64,000 bases of DNA from an uncultured Prevotella sp. (GTDB lineage: Bacteria > Bacteroidota > Bacteroidia > Bacteroidales > Bacteroidaceae), in assembly GCA_905236755.1 (NCBI GenBank), contig CAJOCR010000006.1:37132-101131 (forward strand), given 5' to 3'. Both the position numbers and the translations under genes were made by a program. Below, one piece after another: positions 1 to 10,071 of this stretch. Position 1 is the first letter of the stretch; each line of letters begins with the position of its first letter. The notes beneath the pieces are model-generated. The model saw nothing but the letters and a program-made list of their open reading frames with translations. It made no database searches and was not told the DNA's origin.

Positions 1-1550
<1,550 letters not shown>

Positions 1551-1571
1551 TTATCTACATGAAAATTGTCT

Positions 1572-4268
1572 TTATCTACCCGACTCACACACCAATTCAG
1601 AGATGTTGGCTGTGAAATCGTTGTTCTGCATCAAGTCCTCAATATTCACGTGCATACGGTAACGCCAATAATGGTGAGGGTTGGCAGGTATATTTATTCG
1701 CTCGGCATTCTGGTCTGGCAAACGCAGTTTCTCGTCGATAGCCAGCCAGTCTTGAATACTAAGCACGCAAAGCATACTTGGCGACTTCAGGTGTTGGCCC
1801 ACAATATCACGAGCCAACCAGCCAGGAAGTGGATGAGGAGCAGCACCACCTCTATAGAGCATAGAGTTGTAATAGTCTTGAGTGCGAGTCTCGTCCTCGT
1901 CCCACCATTGGCGCAACGTAGGCATATCATGACTTGATATTGTGCAAACCGAACGGTAAGGGTTACGTTCAAGATGACCAAAGCGTACACTTGGATCTTT
2001 CGGCATAGACTGCAGTTCAAGGCTAAGCACCTTCAGTTCGTTTATTACCCAAGGCACACAGTCGGGCACCATTCCAAGGTCTTCAGCACACACAAGCATA
2101 CGTGTTGCCTGCACCATCTTAGGGAGCTTCTTCATCGCCTCACGATACCAGAACTGGTTGTTGCGACGATAGTAATAATCGTTGTATATGCGATTGAATA
2201 CCTCTTTGTCACTATCGTAAAGTGCCTCGTAAACAAAGTTAAACTGTGCCGAGATACGTGGATGGAATTTGTTTTCATCCTTACGGTCGCGCACAAAAAG
2301 CACGTCAGAAGCCAACGAGTAAAGACCATCACGAAGATGCAGTTCTGCTTCGTCTGTAGCACCGTTAAAGGCTGCCTCTATCTTGCGTTGAGTATCATAC
2401 TCTGGCTTCAAAGCCCAGATATCGTCATGTTCGTGAACAAGATATTTCTCACGCACCTCGTTGGCACGTTCACGGAACACACGGTCAATCACCCAGTCGG
2501 CAATAAACGGCTTGGTAAACTGTTCCTCCTGGAAATGCAAGCCATAGCTCTCTATTTCCTCACGACTCATGCCCAAGGCAGGCGAGAACTGTCCCAGCAA
2601 ACCATGAACAGCGTGCAAAGGTATTTCCCATATACGGAAGAAACCAAGCACATGATCTATGCGGTAGGCATCAAAATAGTTTGCCATATTCTGGAAACGA
2701 CGCACCCACCACAAACAGCCATCCTTAAGCATTTCATCCCAGTTATATGTTGGAAAGCTCCAGTTCTGACCATTTACACTAAAATCATCAGGTGGAGCAC
2801 CAGCCTGACCATTAAGATTGAAATAGCGAGGTTCTGTCCACACATCACATCCATTACGGTTTACACCTATTGGGATATCCCCTTTCAGAATCACTCCCTT
2901 CGTACGGGCATACTCATGCACAGCCTGCATCTGTGTGCAAAGAACATACTGCACGAAATAGAAGAACGCCACCTCCTTATAGGCCTTATTTGTAGGCGTA
3001 GAAAGAGCCTTGCGGTCGTTCTCATTCCATTGGTTATGGTCGTGCCAAAGAGAGAAATCAGCCGTTTTATACTTATCTCGCAGATAAGAATATTGTGCAT
3101 AAGGCACCAGCCATTGCTGCTGTTCGCTAAAGAAACGTTTAAAAGCAGCACTCTTGAGAGTTTTCTCACCTTCCTGCTTATAAATCTCCTTCAGATAAGC
3201 AATCTTGGCATCATTAACCTGTTCGTAATCAATCTTACTGAGTGCATTGAGTTTTAGGCGCAACTGTTCAAACTCCTCACGCTTCTTATCATCCTTGATA
3301 GCAGGAAGTTGTGTTAGGTCGGCATATTGTGGATGAAGAGCAAAGATGCTGATACAACTATAAGGATAAGAATCGAGCCACGTGTGAGTGGTTGTTGTGT
3401 CGTTGATAGGCAACACCTGCAACACACGTTGGTGAGTGAGAGCCACCCAGTCAATCATCTTCTTCAAATCGCCAAAGTCGCCCACTCCAAAGCTTGTCTT
3501 GCTTCGCAAAGAGAACACAGGCACAAGAGTACCAGCTAACTTTCGGTCGCATATTTCAAAGAAAGCCTGATCAAGCGTGTAAACACTCATCTCGCCATCT
3601 TCCATATCTACCAAATCAAGAGTACGATTGAATCCTGTCTCCCAATACACACGATTAGAATTGTGAGCATCAACGGCAGCAAACTTAAACTCCAGATGAT
3701 CGCTCGCAAGGCTATCGGCATTAAGGTCAACCATCCACTCGTTATGCGTATGCTCATACATAGGAACAGCATTAAGCACATCCCAGTTGCCTAAAGCATC
3801 GCCCTTACCACAGACAGTAAGCCGAAGCCCGCTTCCCAACTGCGGAGCACGCACAACAAGGCGCACAACCTTATCGAAGGTGGAAGGATATATCTGTGAC
3901 AGTTCACGACTATTCACACATTCTGTGAATGCAGAACTATAGAGATACGAGTCTTCAGGGAAGTCCATCCAGCGATCAAAGACATCATATTTCTTTACCT
4001 TCATACCGTTGAGTTCCAACTGATGAACCTCGGTAAGCCATTCGTGACGACGTTCTGCGCCATCACAATCCACGCTGTAGAAATACCTCAACACAGAATA
4101 CTGTGCGGATGCAGGTCTATTCATTTCATAGAACCAATGCCATCCGTCAACTGTCGACATTCTGAACGATGTGATTTTCTCTGTTCCATCAGCATTTTCA
4201 TCAACAACATTCAGCAACAGTTCTTCACCATATACCGTCTTGTAGTTTATGTTAAAATATAGCTTCAT
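1572..4268 (-). CDS. malQ: 4-alpha-glucanotransferase (GH77, DPE2-like) with two N-terminal CBM20 domains
   Basis: This is a cytosolic disproportionating enzyme (amylomaltase) that moves maltosyl or glucosyl units between maltodextrins and frees glucose. It has 898 residues against about 690 for E. coli MalQ. The extra length is two starch-binding CBM20-type domains (about 1-115 and 130-235; the second carries GKGDALGNWD) plus an insertion in the barrel, the layout of plant DPE2. The GH77 motifs are all visible: GDIPIGVNRNGCDVW, GAPPDDFSVNGQNW, nucleophile D538 in YRIDHVLGFF, acid/base E729 in CAEDLG and transition-state stabiliser D781 in SSHDMPT. No signal peptide is seen. A LacI-type operator lies 88 bp upstream of the start, so the gene is probably derepressed by maltose or maltodextrin together with the sus genes. 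It is followed by the GH97 gene. Confidence 0.95.
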   Translation of the reverse strand: MKLYFNINYKTVYGEELLLNVVDENADGTEKITSFRMSTVDGWHWFYEMNRPASAQYSVLRYFYSVDCDGAERRHEWLTEVHQLELNGMKVKKYDVFDRWMDFPEDSYLYSSAFTECVNSRELSQIYPSTFDKVVRLVVRAPQLGSGLRLTVCGKGDALGNWDVLNAVPMYEHTHNEWMVDLNADSLASDHLEFKFAAVDAHNSNRVYWETGFNRTLDLVDMEDGEMSVYTLDQAFFEICDRKLAGTLVPVFSLRSKTSFGVGDFGDLKKMIDWVALTHQRVLQVLPINDTTTTHTWLDSYPYSCISIFALHPQYADLTQLPAIKDDKKREEFEQLRLKLNALSKIDYEQVNDAKIAYLKEIYKQEGEKTLKSAAFKRFFSEQQQWLVPYAQYSYLRDKYKTADFSLWHDHNQWNENDRKALSTPTNKAYKEVAFFYFVQYVLCTQMQAVHEYARTKGVILKGDIPIGVNRNGCDVWTEPRYFNLNGQAGAPPDDFSVNGQNWSFPTYNWDEMLKDGCLWWVRRFQNMANYFDAYRIDHVLGFFRIWEIPLHAVHGLLGQFSPALGMSREEIESYGLHFQEEQFTKPFIADWVIDRVFRERANEVREKYLVHEHDDIWALKPEYDTQRKIEAAFNGATDEAELHLRDGLYSLASDVLFVRDRKDENKFHPRISAQFNFVYEALYDSDKEVFNRIYNDYYYRRNNQFWYREAMKKLPKMVQATRMLVCAEDLGMVPDCVPWVINELKVLSLELQSMPKDPSVRFGHLERNPYRSVCTISSHDMPTLRQWWDEDETRTQDYYNSMLYRGGAAPHPLPGWLARDIVGQHLKSPSMLCVLSIQDWLAIDEKLRLPDQNAERINIPANPHHYWRYRMHVNIEDLMQNNDFTANISELVCESGR

Positions 4269-4355
4269 AAGTAGCTGGTTAGTAATTTCGTTGTAAAAGT
4301 AATAATAAATAGTTTAGTCTGTATTATGCATTTGCACAAACTAACTTATTAATAA

Positions 4356-4369
4356 TGCAAACGTTTGCA
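4356..4369. promoter_or_regulatory. LacI-family operator upstream of malQ (perfect palindrome)
   Basis: TGCAAACGTTTGCA is a perfect 14-bp palindrome of the LacI/PurR operator type. It lies between the MFS gene stop and the malQ start. Its 12-bp core is repeated exactly at 6810-6821 beside the lacI-type gene. The regulator encoded at 5698-6723 is the obvious ligand. Confidence 0.8.
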
Positions 4370-4386
4370 CTTTTAACAGACCATCG

Positions 4387-5688
4387 TTACTCTCTTTCCT
4401 TTATAATAGTAACAGAAAGAGCACCCAAAGCAAGAGCCACGCCTGCAAGAATCATCATATTACTTTGATTGCTACCTAACAAGGCAAGCAATATTCCGCC
4501 TACAGAAGCAGCCACTATCTGAGGTATGCAAATTGTTCCATTAAAGAGTCCAAGATAAGCCCCAAGGTGTCCGTAGCCCTGCAAGGCGTTGGTAACAAAG
4601 GTGAAAGGCATAGCAAGAATAGCAGCCCATGCACAGCCTACAAGCAAGAATGGAACGAAAAGCAGATACTGGTTGTGAACAAAGGCACACCACACAAAGC
4701 CTACTCCACCTAAGAGAAGACTAAAACCATAAGCCATTTTTCTATTAGTAAACTTAGGCAAAACCAAAGCCCACAGCACAGAACCTATTGCCTGAACAGC
4801 AAAGAGTATTCCAACCCAGTTGCCTGCTTCCTGATAGCCAGCACTTGTAACATCTGTAGTACCCCAGCAATTATCAGCAACCGTTCCGTTAGTATATGTC
4901 CACATATACATAAATGCAAACCAACTGAAGAATTGCACAAGTCCCACCTTCCAGAAGGTAGAAGGGGCGTTCTTCAACAAAGCCCACCAGTTTGACTTGT
5001 CTTCATGCTGCTCAGGAGCAGGGTTATATTCTTTATATGTAGCTGGCTCCCACTCTTTTACCTTAGCTGTAGTATATACAACACACAGAATCAAGACAGC
5101 CGCACCAATATAAAACGACCATTTCACAGAATCAGGCACAACACCAGCCTCAGCAATATTCTTTATTCCAAGCCATGTAAAGATATAAGGAAACACATAT
5201 CCCATTACCGACCCTGCATTACACAGGAAACTCTGAATAGAATAAGCCAAACCTTTCTGTTTTTCGTTTACCATATCGCCCACAAGCATCTTAAATGGTT
5301 GCATAGCCATATTTATACTTGTATCAAGAGTCATAAGAGACAACAAGCCAAAGAGCATAGCTGCCCCTACAGAAACGCCCAACGAACCTGCGTTAGGCAA
5401 TAGGCACATTACCAAAACGGCTAAAGCGGCACCAATAAACAAATAAGGTATTCTTCTGCCAAAGCGTGTCCATGTCTTGTCTGAACAAGAACCAACGATA
5501 GGTTGTACTATAATACCCATCAACGGAGGCAATATCCAGAAATAGCTCAGGCTATGCGGATCGGCTCCCAAAGTAGCAAAGATTCTCGAGATGTTTGCAC
5601 TCTGAAGTGCATAAGCAATCTGTACGCCAAAGAATCCAAAACTAAGATTCCATAGGCCCCAAAAATTCATATTAGGTTTTTGTTTCAT
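4387..5688 (-). CDS. MFS sugar transporter, GPH/SUT-like (maltose or maltodextrin uptake)
   Basis: A 433-residue polytopic inner-membrane protein with about twelve hydrophobic segments. The loop SDKTWTRFGRRIPYLF after the second helices is the RxGRRxP signature of plant sucrose transporters and bacterial glycoside-cation symporters. The likely role is import of maltose or short maltodextrins from periplasm to cytoplasm after SusB and amylase action, feeding MalQ. It starts 9 bp after the lacI-type gene, so the two form one transcript; malQ follows 118 bp later with its own operator. The substrate is inferred from context alone; sucrose or another glucoside cannot be excluded. Confidence 0.88.
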   Translation of the reverse strand: MKQKPNMNFWGLWNLSFGFFGVQIAYALQSANISRIFATLGADPHSLSYFWILPPLMGIIVQPIVGSCSDKTWTRFGRRIPYLFIGAALAVLVMCLLPNAGSLGVSVGAAMLFGLLSLMTLDTSINMAMQPFKMLVGDMVNEKQKGLAYSIQSFLCNAGSVMGYVFPYIFTWLGIKNIAEAGVVPDSVKWSFYIGAAVLILCVVYTTAKVKEWEPATYKEYNPAPEQHEDKSNWWALLKNAPSTFWKVGLVQFFSWFAFMYMWTYTNGTVADNCWGTTDVTSAGYQEAGNWVGILFAVQAIGSVLWALVLPKFTNRKMAYGFSLLLGGVGFVWCAFVHNQYLLFVPFLLVGCAWAAILAMPFTFVTNALQGYGHLGAYLGLFNGTICIPQIVAASVGGILLALLGSNQSNMMILAGVALALGALSVTIIKERE

Positions 5689-5697
5689 ATTTATAGG

Positions 5698-6723
5698 TTA
5701 TTTAGTAGTTCCTCTTATCACAAGACGTGTTCTCACCACACGTTTCTCAACTTTGTTTCGCGGAATATCGCCTTCCACCTGTCCAATCAGTATATTGGCA
5801 GCCTCTTCACCCACAAGTTTACCTCGCTGTTCAACCGTTGTCAGCATAGGGTCGCAAGCCACAGCACGGTTGCCATTAGTAAAGCCACATACCGACACCT
5901 CATCAGGTACAGCAAATCCCATTCGTTTTGCCGTATATAGAATACCAATAGCTGTGTCATCGTTGATTGCAAAGAAAGCATCCGGACGGTTTTCCATACT
6001 CAACAAATCAGGGGTGATAGCCTCTGCTGCAGCTCTGTTATCACAAAGACGAACAAGCGATTCATCAATCAGCAAACCACTTCGCTGCAAGGCATCTTTA
6101 TATCCGTTGTAACGATTCTTTGCTATTTCCAGATTCATAGAAGCGCCATAAAAGGCTATTCGCTTACAACCCGTGTCTATCATGTGGCGCACAGCTGTAA
6201 AAGCACCCATATAGTCATCAACAACCACACGACTAGCATCAACACCTGTACAAATTCGATCATAGAACACAACAGGCACACCATGATCAATAAGTCTTTG
6301 AAAATGATCGTATTGCGTTGTATCTTTTGCTTGCGACACAATCACTCCACATACCTTATTCTTATAGAAATCATCACATATCCTTACCTCACGTTCATAT
6401 TTCTCGTCACTCAAAGCAACCATTATTCTGTAGCCACGAGCACGAGCTTCTTCCTCTATACCTGTTAGAACCGAGGCAAAATAGTAATGAATAAATTCTG
6501 GAACTATTACTCCTATGAGCTTTATAGGCGTAGCCTTACTATGTCGCAAAGCCGAACCAATAATATTAGGTATAAAATTATGTTCACGTGCATAAGTCTG
6601 AATCATTTCGCGCTTATCCTTACTGATACGCGGGCTATTTTTTAATGCACGAGATACAGTTGCTACAGAAACTCCAAGTTCCCGGGCAATATCTTTCATC
6701 GTTATAGGCGTTGTTTCATTCAT
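5698..6723 (-). CDS. LacI-family transcriptional regulator of the starch/maltose locus
   Basis: A 341-residue regulator with the LacI helix-turn-helix at residues 9-29 (MKDIARELGVSVATVSRAL), a hinge helix region around PNIIGSALRHSK, and a periplasmic-binding-protein-like effector domain from about residue 65. An in-frame Met at residue 9 is an alternative start. Two perfect GCAAACGTTTGC sites flank it, one overlapping the likely -33 region of its own promoter, so autoregulation is expected. The effector is probably maltose or another starch breakdown product (inferred from neighbours). The Bacteroides sus locus uses the membrane-bound activator SusR instead, and no susR homologue is present here. 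Confidence 0.93.
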   Translation of the reverse strand: MNETTPITMKDIARELGVSVATVSRALKNSPRISKDKREMIQTYAREHNFIPNIIGSALRHSKATPIKLIGVIVPEFIHYYFASVLTGIEEEARARGYRIMVALSDEKYEREVRICDDFYKNKVCGVIVSQAKDTTQYDHFQRLIDHGVPVVFYDRICTGVDASRVVVDDYMGAFTAVRHMIDTGCKRIAFYGASMNLEIAKNRYNGYKDALQRSGLLIDESLVRLCDNRAAAEAITPDLLSMENRPDAFFAINDDTAIGILYTAKRMGFAVPDEVSVCGFTNGNRAVACDPMLTTVEQRGKLVGEEAANILIGQVEGDIPRNKVEKRVVRTRLVIRGTTK

Positions 6724-6780
6724 GGGGTTTTTAGCTTACAAGACGCAAAGTTATGCAAAACATCATTATATTGCTCCGTG

Positions 6781-6788
6781 CAAATATA
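6781..6788 (-). promoter_or_regulatory. Candidate Bacteroidetes promoter (-7 TATATTTG) for lacI-MFS
   Basis: On the minus strand TATATTTG matches the TAnnTTTG -7 box, with a TTTG at 6811-6814 in the -33 position (22-bp spacer, slightly long). That TTTG lies inside the palindromic operator, so repressor binding would block it. A second -7-like box, TAACTTTG at 6746-6753, lies closer to the start codon but has no -33 partner. Confidence 0.4.
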
Positions 6789-6809
6789 CTAAATTATATC
6801 CTTTTACGC

Positions 6810-6821
6810 GCAAACGTTTGC
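6810..6821. promoter_or_regulatory. LacI-family operator between lacI and susC (perfect palindrome)
   Basis: GCAAACGTTTGC, identical to the core at 4357-4368, placed in the 297-bp divergent interval between the regulator and susC. It could control both directions. It overlaps the putative -33 element of the regulator promoter. Confidence 0.8.
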
Positions 6822-6876
6822 ACTAAAATCTTATCACTTTTAGGTTAAAAAAAGTACAGACTATAATTAAGTAAAT

Positions 6877-6884
6877 TAATTTTG
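6877..6884 (+). promoter_or_regulatory. Candidate -7 box for the susCDEF operon
   Basis: TAATTTTG fits TAnnTTTG and lies 137 bp upstream of susC, giving a 5-prime leader of about 130 nt. No convincing -33 TTTG is seen at the right distance, which would fit a promoter needing an activator. Confidence 0.3.
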
Positions 6885-6958
6885 CAGCGTGAAATGAGAG
6901 GTAATACTCTATCGCCATGAAGCTATAAAAACCTAATGACGCTTAATCACAAATAAAA

Positions 6959-6970
6959 GCAAGTGTTTGC
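6959..6970. promoter_or_regulatory. Degenerate third operator-like site before susC
   Basis: GCAAGTGTTTGC differs from GCAAACGTTTGC at the two central-left bases and keeps both outer half-site ends. It lies 51 bp before susC, downstream of the candidate promoter, where a roadblock operator could act. It could also be chance. Confidence 0.3.
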
Positions 6971-7020
6971 AAAAAATGTGAAATACAAAATAAAAATCAT
7001 TATACGTTAACTTAAAAATC

Positions 7021-10000
7021 ATGCAAATAATGAAGCAGGTAAAAATCAAATTGCCTATGAGAATGCTATCCATTACCGCAGGATTGCTTCTCGCAGCGAG
7101 TTCTTTTGCACAGACAAGTGTTATAAAAGGACAAGTGAAAGACGCTTCTGGTGAACCAGTTATGGGAGCCACCATCACTGCTAACGGTAAGGCCGTAGGT
7201 ATTACCGACATGGATGGTAACTATTCTATAAATGTTGCACCAGGAACCAAACTCACCTTTACTTACTTAGGTTTGACTCCTCAGACTGTTACAGCTGGAG
7301 AAAACATGGTTATCACCATGACTGACGATGCCAAAGCCTTGAACGAGGTTGTTGTCATCGGCTATGGTCGTGCAAAGAAAGAAGACCTTACAGGTTCTGT
7401 TACCGCTATTAAACCTGATGAACTATCAAAAGGTATTACCAATAACGCTACCGACATGATGGTTGGTAAGATTGCTGGTGTTGATGTTATCACAGCTGGT
7501 GGTACCCCTGGTGCTGGTGCACAAATACGTATTCGTGGTGGTGCTTCTCTTAACGCATCCAACGATCCTCTCCTTGTTGTTGACGGTTTGGCTATCGACA
7601 ACAATACAGCTAAAGGTATGAGTAACGTATTGGCTATGATCAATCCTAACGATATTGAATCATTCACAGTATTGAAGGATGCTTCTGCAACAGCCATCTA
7701 CGGTTCTCGTGCATCTAATGGTGTTATCATCATCACAACAAAGAAAGGTCGTAATGGTCAGAAGCCTACCTTTACATATAACGGCGACGTAACAATATCA
7801 ACTATCGCTAAGAAATACGACACACTTAATGCAACAGACTACAAGGCTCTTTGCGAAAGATTAGGTCTCGACGTAACCAAGCTTGGCGACGCCGACACCA
7901 ACTGGCAGAATGAGATTTTCCGCACAGCTGTTTCTCACAGTCACTCTGTAAGTATGCAAGGTGGTTTAAAGAACATGCCTTATCGTGTGAGTGTTGGTTA
8001 TAATGTTGCTAACGGAACTGTTAAGACATCATGGATGCGTCGTTTCAACTCTTCATTCAACGTTGCTCCATCATTACTTGACAAGCACCTCAACTTCAAC
8101 ATTACAGGTAAGTACATGTACGAGAGCGATCGCTATGCAGATGCTGGCGGTGCCATTGGTAGTGCTTTAAGCATTGACCCAACACGTCCTGTTTATGTTG
8201 ATCCAAGCGACCCAACATACGACTATTTCGCAGGCTACTATCAGCCTTCACAAGCCGCTCCATCAAACTTCGATAGTAGATGGAAATACACAAACAACCC
8301 TAATGCTACACAGAACCCTGTAGCTCTTTTGAACAACAAGCAGACTCTCGCTTTTGCCAACGATTTCAGTGGAAATGCTGAGGTTGACTATAAGGTTCAT
8401 GGTTTTGAAGATTTGCACATCCATGCAAGTCTTGGTGCACAGTACACAGCATCATATCAGAAAGAAGACAACAGCAAGTACTCTTTCTCTAATAACTACT
8501 ATGGTTATAAGCTCGATACACGCTACTGGAAATACAATGTTGTAGGTAATATCTACGCACAATATCAGCATAAATTTGGTATTCATGACATTGATGTCAT
8601 GGGTGGTGCTGAGCAGAGCCACTATCACCGCACAGGATATGAGGAAGGTAATGGTGTTGACCCTTATACAGGCGATATCTACAGTCCTTCTCTGCGTGCT
8701 GAAAAAGAGTGGGCTACCCACAACTCTTTGGTTTCTTATTTCAGCCGCATCAACTACACCCTTCTCGATCGTTACATGCTTACAGCTACATTCCGTGCCG
8801 ATGGTTCTTCACGCTTTGCCGATGATCACAAATGGGGTTATTTCCCATCAGCAGCATTTGCATGGAAGGTGAACAACGAGAGCTTCCTCAAAGATACTAA
8901 ATGGCTCGATGAACTCAAGCTTCGTTTAGGCTGGGGTATCACAGGTCAGCAAGATATTACTGGCGATTTCCTCTATGCACCTCTCTTCACACAGAGCGAT
9001 TCTTATGCTCAGGTGCAATTTGGTAATCAGTTCTATACCACCTTGCGTCCTTCAAAATACAACCCTAATTTGAAGTGGGAGCAAACAACAACTTATAATG
9101 CAGGTATTGACTTCACCGCACTTAACGGACGCATCTCATGGTCACTCGATGGCTACTATCGCAAGACCAAAGACCTTATCAACTCTGTTATCATTCCTGT
9201 AGGAACAAACTTTGGTGATGTGCTCACAAAGAACATTGGTAGCATGAAGAACTATGGTATTGAGTTTGCTATCAACGCCAAGCCTATTGTTACCAAGGAT
9301 TTCACATGGGATATCAGCTACAACATCTCATGGAATCACAACGAGATTACAAGTCTTACAGGTAGTACCGATGGCGATAAAGACTACTATGTTTACACAG
9401 GTGATGAAATCTCTCGTGGTAGTGGTACCAAGATCTTAGCTAACAGAGTAGGCGAAAGCGCTAACTCATTCTTCGTTTACCAGCAGGTTTACGACAAGGA
9501 CGGCAAACCTATCGAGGGTATGTATGTTGACCGCAATGGCGATGGTAAGATTAATGCCAGCGACCGTTACTTCTACAAGAGTCCTGCAGCACCAGTGAAC
9601 ATGGGTCTCACAACCAAGTTCCTCTATAAGAACTGGGATTTCAGTGCTGCCTTCCACGCTTCTATTGGTAACTATGTTTACTACGACTACCTGTCAAACA
9701 ACGGTAGTATCAGTGCACCAGGTATCTTTGCCAACTCAGCTTTCCGCAACACATTCCAGGAGGCTGTTGACCTTGGCTTCACAGGTATTGGCTCTGAATA
9801 CTGGTTGTCAGACTACTTTGTACGCAACGCTTCTTACCTAAAGTGTTCAAACATCACATTAGGCTACACCTTCCCTGCACTTCTCAAGCTTGCAGGTCAG
9901 GACAAGCTCTCAGGCCGTGTGTTCTTCACCGTTCAAAACCCATTCTTCATCACCAAGTACAAAGGTCTTGATCCAGAGGTTTCAAGCGGTATCGACAAGA

Positions 10001-10053
10001 ACCCTTACCCACGTCCACGTAGCTTCCAGCTCGGTTTAAGTCTTAATTTCTAA
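7021..10053 (+). CDS. susC: SusC-like TonB-dependent outer-membrane transporter
   Basis: A 1010-residue SusC/RagA-family transporter that takes up maltodextrins across the outer membrane with TonB energy. Residues 1-30 are a signal peptide (cleavage at SSFA/QT), about 35-105 are the carboxypeptidase-regulatory-like domain typical of SusC, NEVVVIGYG near 108-116 is the TonB-box region, the plug follows to about 235, and the rest is the 22-strand barrel ending in an aromatic terminal strand (LGLSLNF). An in-frame ATG at 7030 would give a start of MKQVKIKL and is equally likely. It is the first gene of a five-gene operon with susD 18 bp downstream. Starch specificity is inferred from the flanking glucan enzymes. 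Confidence 0.96.
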   Translation: MQIMKQVKIKLPMRMLSITAGLLLAASSFAQTSVIKGQVKDASGEPVMGATITANGKAVGITDMDGNYSINVAPGTKLTFTYLGLTPQTVTAGENMVITMTDDAKALNEVVVIGYGRAKKEDLTGSVTAIKPDELSKGITNNATDMMVGKIAGVDVITAGGTPGAGAQIRIRGGASLNASNDPLLVVDGLAIDNNTAKGMSNVLAMINPNDIESFTVLKDASATAIYGSRASNGVIIITTKKGRNGQKPTFTYNGDVTISTIAKKYDTLNATDYKALCERLGLDVTKLGDADTNWQNEIFRTAVSHSHSVSMQGGLKNMPYRVSVGYNVANGTVKTSWMRRFNSSFNVAPSLLDKHLNFNITGKYMYESDRYADAGGAIGSALSIDPTRPVYVDPSDPTYDYFAGYYQPSQAAPSNFDSRWKYTNNPNATQNPVALLNNKQTLAFANDFSGNAEVDYKVHGFEDLHIHASLGAQYTASYQKEDNSKYSFSNNYYGYKLDTRYWKYNVVGNIYAQYQHKFGIHDIDVMGGAEQSHYHRTGYEEGNGVDPYTGDIYSPSLRAEKEWATHNSLVSYFSRINYTLLDRYMLTATFRADGSSRFADDHKWGYFPSAAFAWKVNNESFLKDTKWLDELKLRLGWGITGQQDITGDFLYAPLFTQSDSYAQVQFGNQFYTTLRPSKYNPNLKWEQTTTYNAGIDFTALNGRISWSLDGYYRKTKDLINSVIIPVGTNFGDVLTKNIGSMKNYGIEFAINAKPIVTKDFTWDISYNISWNHNEITSLTGSTDGDKDYYVYTGDEISRGSGTKILANRVGESANSFFVYQQVYDKDGKPIEGMYVDRNGDGKINASDRYFYKSPAAPVNMGLTTKFLYKNWDFSAAFHASIGNYVYYDYLSNNGSISAPGIFANSAFRNTFQEAVDLGFTGIGSEYWLSDYFVRNASYLKCSNITLGYTFPALLKLAGQDKLSGRVFFTVQNPFFITKYKGLDPEVSSGIDKNPYPRPRSFQLGLSLNF

Positions 10054-10071
10054 TCTTAACAAAGTGTCTAT

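Noticed and set aside
1974..3257. 427-residue plus-strand frame antisense to malQ
   Set aside because: Lies wholly inside a well-supported GH77 gene and its translation is rich in His, Cys and Ile typical of antisense shadows.
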